Shown here: one piece after another, positions 58,563-64,000 of the stretch
How the letters are laid out: each line of letters opens with the position of its first letter
How positions within the stretch are numbered: position 1 is the first letter of the stretch
Source: Actinomadura macrotermitis
Lineage (GTDB): Bacteria > Actinomycetota > Actinomycetes > Streptosporangiales > Streptosporangiaceae
DNA: 64,000 nt
NCBI RefSeq assembly: GCF_009604375.1
Contig: NZ_WEGH01000005.1
Coordinates: 496,001-560,000 of the forward strand
Reading direction: 5' to 3'
The notes under the pieces: generated by a model
Seen by the model: the letters and a program-made list of their open reading frames with translations, nothing else
Databases searched by the model: none
Told to the model about the DNA's origin: nothing
Position numbers and translations under genes: made by a program

Positions 58563-59261
58563 GTGGCGATGACGGACGCGGCGGGCGCGGTGGTGGTGGA
58601 GCGGGCCGAGGGCGTCGGCGGGGAGCTGGTGCTGCGGCGCGACGGCGGCGACTACGAGATCATCAGCAACGGGGTGTTCCTGATGGACACCCGCAACGGC
58701 GAGTCCGAGCGGCTGCTGGTGCGCTGGGCGCTGGAGGCGCTGGACGGGCCGGCGGCGCCGGTGCGGGTGGCGATCGGGGGCCTGGGCGTGGGGTTCTCGC
58801 TGGCCGAGGCGGCCGGGACGCCCGGTGTGGCGGCGGTGACGGTGGTCGAGCGCGAGCCGGCGGTGGTGGGCTGGCACGACGGGCCGCTGCGGCCGTTCTC
58901 GCGCGGCGCGCTGCAGGACCCGCGGGTGCGGGTGGTGCGCGCCGACCTGGTGGAGTGGATCGCCACCGCCGACGCCACCGCCGGTGCGGGTGGTGGTTTC
59001 GACGTGGTGTGCCTGGACATCGACAACGGCCCGCACTGGACGGTCACGCCCGGCAACGCGCGCCTGTACGGCCGCGAGGGCCTGGCGCGGCTGGCGGGGC
59101 TGCTGAGCGGGCGCGGGGTGCTGGCGGTGTGGAGCGCGGGCGCCGCGCCGGGGTTCGAGGAGCTGCTGCGCGCGTGTTTCGCGCGGGTGCGGGTGCGGCC
59201 GGTGCCGGTGCCGCGCGGGGAGCCCGACGTGGTCTACCTGGCCGGCGGCCACCGCGGGTGA
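58563..59261 (+). CDS. Spermidine synthase-like (SAM-fold) protein
   Basis: This is a 232-residue protein. It has the spermidine synthase-like nucleotide fold: EIISNGVFLMDTRNGESER, RVAIGGLGVGFSLAEAA (glycine motif), VVEREPAVVGWH (acidic residue), FDVVCLDIDNGPHW. The family is shorter than true spermidine synthases and lacks their N-terminal beta-hairpin, so it may methylate or aminopropylate something else. GTG at 58563 is 6 nt after TAGGGT (58551-58556): probably leaderless. An ATG two codons on is also possible. Confidence 0.85.
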   Translation: MAMTDAAGAVVVERAEGVGGELVLRRDGGDYEIISNGVFLMDTRNGESERLLVRWALEALDGPAAPVRVAIGGLGVGFSLAEAAGTPGVAAVTVVEREPAVVGWHDGPLRPFSRGALQDPRVRVVRADLVEWIATADATAGAGGGFDVVCLDIDNGPHWTVTPGNARLYGREGLARLAGLLSGRGVLAVWSAGAAPGFEELLRACFARVRVRPVPVPRGEPDVVYLAGGHRG

Positions 59262-59421
59262 GGCGGGCCCCGGTCCGGGACGGCGGGCCGGTGCCGGTGC
59301 GGCGGGCCGGGCAAGGGCGGCGGGCGACAAAGCGGGGGCGGCGGTTTCTGTACCCCGCAAGATCTACGCCGATCGCACGGGTCGGTAGGTTTGTCCCCGG
59401 ACGCAACTTTTGGAGGCAATT

Positions 59422-60006
59422 GTGGCTACGGTCGATGCCGCTCCGCGCCGCGCCGCGGTGCTGGGCGATCTGCTCCCCGGCGCGCTCGCCCGCGACACCG
59501 CGCTGGTCGCGGGCGCCGCGCTGATGGTCGGGCTCGCCGCACAGGTGAGCGTGCCGCTGCCGGGCACCCCCGTGCCGGTCAGCGGGCAGACCTTCGCGGT
59601 GCTGCTGGCCGGCGCCGCGCTCGGCTGGCACCGCTCGGCCCTGGCGATGGTGCTGTACCTGCTGGCCGGCATGGCCGGCGTGCCCTGGTTCGCCGAGGGC
59701 GCCTCGGGCACCGCGATGCCCACGCTGGGCTACGTGATCGGGTTCGTGGCGGCGGCCGCGCTGGTCGGGCGCCTGGCCGGGCGCGGCGGCGACCGCACCC
59801 CGCTGCGCACCGTGGCCACCATGACGCTGGGCACCACGGTGATCTACCTGGCCGGGGTGCCCTACCTGATGGCCTCGCTCGGCGTCGACCTCGGCCGCGC
59901 GCTGGAACTGGGCGTCACGCCCTTCCTGATCGGCGACGCGCTGAAGGTGGCGCTGGCGGCGGGCCTGCTCCCGGCCGCCTGGAAGCTGGCCGGCCGCACC
60001 CGCTGA
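59422..60006 (+). CDS. bioY: BioY, biotin-specific S component of an ECF transporter
   Basis: This is a 194-residue protein with about six helices. BioY motifs: AQVSVPLPGTPVPVSGQTFA and LYLLAGMAGVPWFAEGASG, plus the conserved GYVIGFVAAAALVGRLAGRG. It binds biotin and needs EcfA/EcfT, which are not adjacent, so it may use shared ECF components or work alone. The GTG at 59422 follows GGAGG (59412-59416). A longer frame with a TTG start at 59410 overlaps that site. Confidence 0.92.
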   Translation: MATVDAAPRRAAVLGDLLPGALARDTALVAGAALMVGLAAQVSVPLPGTPVPVSGQTFAVLLAGAALGWHRSALAMVLYLLAGMAGVPWFAEGASGTAMPTLGYVIGFVAAAALVGRLAGRGGDRTPLRTVATMTLGTTVIYLAGVPYLMASLGVDLGRALELGVTPFLIGDALKVALAAGLLPAAWKLAGRTR

Positions 60007-60052
60007 CCCCGCCCGGGCCCCGTCCGGGCCGGCGCCGCCGCGCCCGCCCGGA

Positions 60053-60086
60053 CCCCGCCGGACCCCTGCTCCAGGGGCCGGCGGGG
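60053..60086 (+). terminator. Hairpin terminator after bioY
   Basis: CCCCGCCGG (60053-60061) pairs with 60078-60086, and CCCCT (60063-60067) with AGGGG (60073-60077). The 14-bp stem has one bulged A and a 5-nt loop. Confidence 0.75.
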
Positions 60087-60133
60087 CCCCAGGGTGTGGC
60101 GCACACCTCACGCGCGCACCGCGTCCCGCCCGT

Positions 60134-60161
60134 TTGAACGGGTTCAACTCTGTCGTACAGT
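60134..60161 (+). promoter_or_regulatory. Promoter of isochorismate synthase with TTGAAC-GG-GTTCAA dyad
   Basis: TTGAAC (60134-60139) and TACAGT (60156-60161) form -35 and -10 boxes 16 bp apart. TTGAAC and GTTCAA (60142-60147) are perfect inverted arms around GG, so the dyad overlaps the -35. The GTG start at 60168 is 6 nt after the -10. A repressor site is likely; no regulator is nearby. Confidence 0.65.
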
Positions 60162-60167
60162 GGCGGG

Positions 60168-61403
60168 GTGAGTGTCGCCGTCACCGCCTCGGACAGCCTG
60201 GTCGTCCGCACCGTCCCGATCGCCGATCCCGGCGACCTCATCGCCCGGCTGCCCCACCCGGCCGCCCTGGCCTGGATCCGCCACGGCCAGGGCGTCGTCG
60301 GCTGGGGCGAGGCCGCCCGCATCACCCTGCCCGGCGGCCCCGGCCGCTTCGCCGACGCCGGCCACCGGCTGCGCGAGCTGTTCGGCGCCGCCCACGTCGA
60401 GGACCCGCTGCAGATCCCCGGCTCGGGCCCGGTCGCCTTCGGCAGCTTCGGCTTCGACCCCAAATCCCCCGACTCGGTACTGATCGTCCCGCGCCAGATC
60501 ATCGGCCGCCGCGACGGCCAGGCCTGGCTCACCACCATCGGCACCGGCCCCCACCCCCACCCCCTGGCGCACCCGCCCGCCCCGCCGACCCAGCTGGCCT
60601 GGAGCGACGGCGCCCTGTCCGCACCGGCCTGGGAACAGCGCGTCGCCGCCGCCGTCGAACGCATCCGCGCCGGCCACCTGGGCAAGGTCGTCCTGGCCCG
60701 CGATCTGTACGCCCAGGCCGGCGAGCCCATCGACGCCCGCGTCCTGCTGCAGCGCCTGGCCGCCCGCTTCCCCGGCTGCTACACCTTCTCGGTCGCCGGC
60801 CTGGTCGGTGCCACCCCCGAACTGCTCATCCGCCGCTCCGGCGGCCGCATCGACTCCCTGGTCCTGGCCGGCACCACCGCCCGCGGCGCCGACACCGCCG
60901 ACGACGCCGCCCGCGCCGCCCGCCTGATGGCCTCGGCCAAGGACCGCCAGGAACACGCCTACGCCGCCGAGATGGTCCGCGACGCCCTGGCCCCGCTGTG
61001 CGCCGAGCTCACCGTCCCCGCCGAACCCCGGCTGCTCGCCCTGTCCAACGTCATGCACCTGGCCTCGGCCGTGCACGGCCGCCTGGACGGCGACCGCTCG
61101 GTCCTGGACGTGCTGGCCGCCCTGCACCCCACCCCCGCCGTCTGCGGCACCCCCACCGCCACCGCCATGGACCTCATCCGCGAACTGGAGGGCATGGACC
61201 GCGGCCGCTACGCCGGCCCCGTCGGCTGGGTCGACGCCCGCGGCGACGGCGAATGGGGCATCGCGCTGCGCTGCGCCCAGATCAGCGGCACCCGCGCCCG
61301 CCTGTTCGCCGGCTGCGGCATCGTCGCCGACTCGGTCCCCGCCGACGAGCTCACCGAGGCCCAGAACAAGTTCCGCGCCATGCAGTACGCCCTGGAAGGC
61401 TGA
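60168..61403 (+). CDS. menF: Isochorismate synthase (MenF/EntC family)
   Basis: This is a 411-residue chorismate-binding enzyme. Motifs: LGKVVLARDLYAQAG, KDRQEHAYAAEMVRDAL (acid-base and Mg site), LHPTPAVCGTPTATAMDLIR, and GPVGWVDARGDGEWGIALRC. It converts chorismate to isochorismate, first step of menaquinone (or a siderophore) pathway. Menaquinone is likelier in an actinomycete with no siderophore genes nearby, so the symbol is provisional. It is probably leaderless (see promoter feature). Confidence 0.9.
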   Translation: MSVAVTASDSLVVRTVPIADPGDLIARLPHPAALAWIRHGQGVVGWGEAARITLPGGPGRFADAGHRLRELFGAAHVEDPLQIPGSGPVAFGSFGFDPKSPDSVLIVPRQIIGRRDGQAWLTTIGTGPHPHPLAHPPAPPTQLAWSDGALSAPAWEQRVAAAVERIRAGHLGKVVLARDLYAQAGEPIDARVLLQRLAARFPGCYTFSVAGLVGATPELLIRRSGGRIDSLVLAGTTARGADTADDAARAARLMASAKDRQEHAYAAEMVRDALAPLCAELTVPAEPRLLALSNVMHLASAVHGRLDGDRSVLDVLAALHPTPAVCGTPTATAMDLIRELEGMDRGRYAGPVGWVDARGDGEWGIALRCAQISGTRARLFAGCGIVADSVPADELTEAQNKFRAMQYALEG

Positions 61404-61433
61404 CCCCTCCCCCGGAACCGCTACCCTGAAGAC

Positions 61434-62264
61434 GTGATCTTGGCGTTGCTGGGGGCGTTCGCCGCCGCGGTCTGCTTCGGGCTCGGCTCGGTACTGCAGG
61501 CCCTGGCCGCGCGCCGCGCCCCCGCCGGCGCCGCCGGCGACCCGCGGCTGCTGGTCCGCCTGGCCCGCCAGGTGCCCTTCCTGGCCGGGCTCGGCCTGGA
61601 CGTGCTCGGCTTCGCCGCCGAACTGGCCGCCCTGCGCTCCCTGCCGCTGTTCGTCGTCCAGGCCGTCATCTCCGCGCAGCTGGCCGTCGCCGCCGTCGCC
61701 GCCGGCCCCCTGCTGGGCGTGCGCCTGGCCCGCCGCGAATGGACCGCGATCGCGGTGGTCTGCCTCGGCCTGTGCCTGCTCGGCCTGTCCGCCGGCCACG
61801 AAGGACCCGCCCACACCGGCACCGCCCTGCACTGGTGGCTGCTGGCCGCCGTCGCCGCCCTGGCCGTCGCCGGCCTCATCGCCGCCCGCACCCTGCCCGG
61901 CCCCGCCATGACCGTGACCCTCGGCCTGATCGCCGGCCTCGGCTTCGGCATCGTGGCGATCGCCGCCCGCGTCCTGACCAGCCTGGACATCCCCGCCCTG
62001 ATACGCGACCCCGCCACCTACGCCCTGGCCGCCGGCGGCCTGGTCGCGTTCCTGTACTACGCCACCGCCCTGCAGCGCGGCACCGTCACCTCCACCGTCG
62101 CCGCCCTGGTCGTCGCCCAGACCGCCGCCCCCGCCGCCATCGGCATCTGGCTGCTGGGCGACCACAGCCGCCCCGGCTACGCCCCCGTCGCCATCACCGG
62201 ATTCGTTCTCGCGCTCGCCGCCACGCTCACCCTGGCCCGCTTCGGCGAACCCGGCCACGACTGA
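61434..62264 (+). CDS. EamA-like/DMT permease
   Basis: This is a 276-residue protein with about nine helices. ILALLGAFAAAVCFGLGSVL begins the first half, and ALRSLPLFVVQAVISAQLAV and STVAALVVAQTAAPAAIGIW are drug/metabolite transporter-like. It lacks clear EamA motif pairs, so it is a looser relative. The GTG at 61434 follows TACCCT (61422-61427) by 6 nt, so it is probably leaderless. It begins 30 bp after the isochorismate synthase stop, but with its own promoter. Confidence 0.8.
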   Translation: MILALLGAFAAAVCFGLGSVLQALAARRAPAGAAGDPRLLVRLARQVPFLAGLGLDVLGFAAELAALRSLPLFVVQAVISAQLAVAAVAAGPLLGVRLARREWTAIAVVCLGLCLLGLSAGHEGPAHTGTALHWWLLAAVAALAVAGLIAARTLPGPAMTVTLGLIAGLGFGIVAIAARVLTSLDIPALIRDPATYALAAGGLVAFLYYATALQRGTVTSTVAALVVAQTAAPAAIGIWLLGDHSRPGYAPVAITGFVLALAATLTLARFGEPGHD

Positions 62265-62309
62265 CCGGCCCGACCGGCCCGGCCGGCCCGGCCGGCCCGG
62301 CCGGCTAGG
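62265..62309. repeat. Five tandem 9-bp CCGGCCCGG-type units
   Basis: Units at 62265, 62274, 62283, 62292 and 62301 read CCGGCCCGA, CCGGCCCGG three times, then CCGGCTAGG. The last carries the stop codon (CTA on this strand) of the Fpg/Nei gene. Each unit is nearly self-complementary, so the array can form hairpins and may act as a terminator between convergent genes. Confidence 0.8.
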
Positions 62310-63117
62310 GCGCCGGCTGGCACCCCGGGCACCAGAACAGGTTGCGGCCCGCCAGCACCCGCGCCCGCACCTCGCTCCCGCACACCAGGCACGGCGCCCC
62401 CGCCCGCCGGTACACATACACCTCACCACCGTGATCGTCCTGGCGCGGCGGCCGCCCCATCGCCTCAGGGGTGTGCTCGGGCCGCACCGTGTCGATCCGC
62501 CCGTCACGCACCCCCGCCGCCATCAACACCACCAGATCCCCCCAGATCGCCTCCCACCGCTCCCGCCCCAGCCCGCGACCGGGCACATCAGGGTGGACGC
62601 CCTGACGGAACAGCACCTCGGCCCGGTAGATGTTGCCCGGACCCGCCACCACCGACTGGTCCATCAGCAACGCCGCCACCGGCATCCGGCTCGCCCCGAC
62701 CCGCCGCCACGCCCGCTCGGGATCGGCATCGGCCCGCAGCGGATCAGGCCCCAGCCGCCCCTGCAGCGCCGCCACCCCGCCCGGCTCCAGCAGCTCGCAC
62801 GCGTTCGGCCCCCGCAGATCCGCGTAATGCTCCTCGGAACGCAGCCTCAGCCGCACCGCCCCCACCGGCGCCGGAGCAGGCCCCGCCCCGAACCCGAACC
62901 TGCCGTAAATCCCCAGATGAACGTGCAGATGCTCCTCGCCCGCGAACCGCAGCAGCAGATGCTTGCCGTACGCCGACGCCTCCACCAGCCGCCGCCCGTC
63001 CAGACGCGCCGCACCCGCCGCGAACCGCCCCTGCGGACTCACCGCACCCAGCACAAGACCGCCGAACACCCGCTGGTGCTCGGCGGCCAGACGATGAACA
63101 ACATGACCTTCAGGCAT
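62305..63117 (-). CDS. Fpg/Nei-family DNA glycosylase
   Basis: This is a 270-residue base-excision enzyme. It starts MPEGHVVHRLA: after Met removal Pro2 is the nucleophile and Glu3 the acid. A conserved Lys lies in SAYGKHLLLRF, the helix-2-turn-helix has VVAGPGNIYRAEVLFRQG, and the C-terminal zinc finger has CLVCGSEV and CPGC. The ATG at 63117 gives the mature start; upstream ATG at 63132 is rejected. It is like actinobacterial Nei2 proteins. It removes oxidised bases. Confidence 0.93.
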   Translation of the reverse strand: MPEGHVVHRLAAEHQRVFGGLVLGAVSPQGRFAAGAARLDGRRLVEASAYGKHLLLRFAGEEHLHVHLGIYGRFGFGAGPAPAPVGAVRLRLRSEEHYADLRGPNACELLEPGGVAALQGRLGPDPLRADADPERAWRRVGASRMPVAALLMDQSVVAGPGNIYRAEVLFRQGVHPDVPGRGLGRERWEAIWGDLVVLMAAGVRDGRIDTVRPEHTPEAMGRPPRQDDHGGEVYVYRRAGAPCLVCGSEVRARVLAGRNLFWCPGCQPAP

Positions 63118-63161
63118 GACGCCCGCCAGCATAAAGCCGGCGCCGCCCCACCCGATCCCGC

Positions 63162-64000
63162 TCAGCCCCGCAGCGGAGCCCCGACCTCGTGCATATGGGC
63201 GAGGGCCTGCCGGTAGGACTCCACCATCCCGGTCTCCACATACGGCAGCCCCACCAGCGCACAGTGCTCACGCACCAGCGGCTGCACCTTCCGCAGATTG
63301 CACCGCGCCACGCTCGGGAACAGATGGTGCTCGATCTGGTAGTTCAGGCCGCCCAGCAGCCAGTCCACCACCGGCCCGCCGCGCACGTTGCGCGACGTCA
63401 GCACCTGGCGCCGCAGATGATCCCACCGGTCGCCCGGACCCGGCATCGCCATCCCCTTGTGGTTGTGCGCGAACGCGCTCCCCAGATGCAGGCCGAACAA
63501 CCCCTGCTGCACCGCGACCAGCACCAGCGCCTGCGCCGGCGGCAGCAGCGCGAACGCCAGCGCCAGATACCCGACGGTGTGCACCGCCAGCAGCGTCCCC
63601 TCCAGCACCTGCACGCGCCGCGCCCGGCCCCGCAGGAACAGCACACTGTTCACCCGCAGGTTCAGGCCCTCCAGCAACAGCAGCGGGAAGAACAACCCCG
63701 CCTGATGCGCGATCACCCACCCGCCCAGGCCCCGGCGCCGCTCGGCCTGCCCGCGCGTCCACGCCAGCACGCCCTCCCCCACATCCGGATCCTTGTCCAC
63801 GTGATTGGGGTTGGCGTGATGACGGCTGTGCTTGTCGTTCCACCACCCGTAGCCCATCCCCAGCAGCAGGTTCCCGAACAGCAACCCCAGCCACCGGTTC
63901 ACCCGATGCGACTCCGCGATCTGCCGATGCCCCGCGTCATGCCCCAGAAAAGCCGTCCGCGCCGCCACCATCGCCAACGGCACCCCCAGCAACACCACCC
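63162..64000 (-). CDS. Fatty acid desaturase (N-terminus beyond window end)
   Basis: This is an open frame running off the right edge. It has the three histidine boxes: GHDAGH, HSRHHANPNHVD and QIEHHLFP. The last box with Gln (QIEHH) marks the front-end or acyl-lipid desaturase group, distinct from the one at 44756. The stop is at 63162. About 60-80 N-terminal residues lie outside the window (a typical length is about 350). Methionine at 63998 is almost certainly internal. Confidence 0.9.
   Translation of the reverse strand, partial: VVLLGVPLAMVAARTAFLGHDAGHRQIAESHRVNRWLGLLFGNLLLGMGYGWWNDKHSRHHANPNHVDKDPDVGEGVLAWTRGQAERRRGLGGWVIAHQAGLFFPLLLLEGLNLRVNSVLFLRGRARRVQVLEGTLLAVHTVGYLALAFALLPPAQALVLVAVQQGLFGLHLGSAFAHNHKGMAMPGPGDRWDHLRRQVLTSRNVRGGPVVDWLLGGLNYQIEHHLFPSVARCNLRKVQPLVREHCALVGLPYVETGMVESYRQALAHMHEVGAPLRG

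Noticed and set aside
60144..62507. 787-codon reverse-strand Gly-rich frame over isochorismate synthase and EamA genes
   Set aside because: Repetitive Gly/Ala/Asp composition opposite two motif-complete genes; not a PE_PGRS-type gene as no N-terminal domain is present.

Overview
The window is about 72-75% G+C with heavy GTG start use and strong third-position G/C bias. It looks like a chromosomal segment of a filamentous or other high-GC actinomycete. The DUF3040 protein, SigX5-type ECF sigma factor, fatty acyl-AMP ligase, Ag85/esterase-like exported protein, actinobacterial one- and two-component regulators and many leaderless genes fit Actinomycetota. Streptosporangiales (for example Actinomadura-like) is my guess and is not proven by anything here. 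I see no rRNA, tRNA, CRISPR array, phage module, intact insertion sequence or replication origin.

Layout. 1-15.7 kb is a patchwork of short regulator-plus-target units: a truncated LysR gene; a four-helix membrane protein with a Tat-exported multicopper oxidase; GlxA- and LysR-type regulators; an epoxide hydrolase with two divergent MarR-like regulators; a NarL-type two-component system; a TetR-MFS pair; an ArsR-SRPBCC fusion with a DHFR-fold reductase; and an orphan ABC ATPase. 15.7-24.2 kb is the most eroded part. It holds a secreted triple-repeat protein, a scar in which a cupin gene and an SDR gene are deleted into each other, a zinc alcohol dehydrogenase with an XRE/MmyB regulator, about 650 bp of gene debris ending in a T-tract terminator, an Ohr gene, a luciferase-like monooxygenase remnant and an HxlR-type regulator.

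24.3-41.7 kb carries a DHA2-type MFS exporter, a VOC protein with an ECF sigma factor, and a divergent locus at 27.15-30.77 kb. That locus has a DUF2809-SMI1/KNR4-HEAT fusion on one side and an RNA ligase plus HD-polynucleotide kinase operon on the other. It is the most interesting system candidate in the window. Hydrolases, an SDR, a second NarL-type two-component system, a FrnE-like DsbA protein, a flavin reductase-like protein, GNAT, WYL, PAP2 and TetR genes follow.

41.8-50.8 kb is lipid and transport oriented: an exported esterase, a desaturase-FAAL pair, an AI-2E family permease, a TetR-regulated DrrAB-type ABC exporter and an EamA permease. 50.9-54.3 kb encodes a large proline-rich protein with a degenerate AAA domain, tail to tail with an RsbW-like ATPase. 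It is followed by a candidate structured small RNA at about 54.57-54.74 kb. 54.8-64 kb has DUF3040, a GHL10/FN3 lipoprotein, a GT2 glycosyltransferase, an SDR, a spermidine synthase-like protein, BioY, isochorismate synthase (menaquinone), an EamA-like permease, an Fpg/Nei glycosylase and a desaturase truncated by the window end.

Two patterns recur. Many divergent regulator-target pairs carry clear dyad operators, given as separate features. Several genes start 6-7 nt after a TANNNT -10 hexamer with no Shine-Dalgarno, so they are probably translated from leaderless mRNA.
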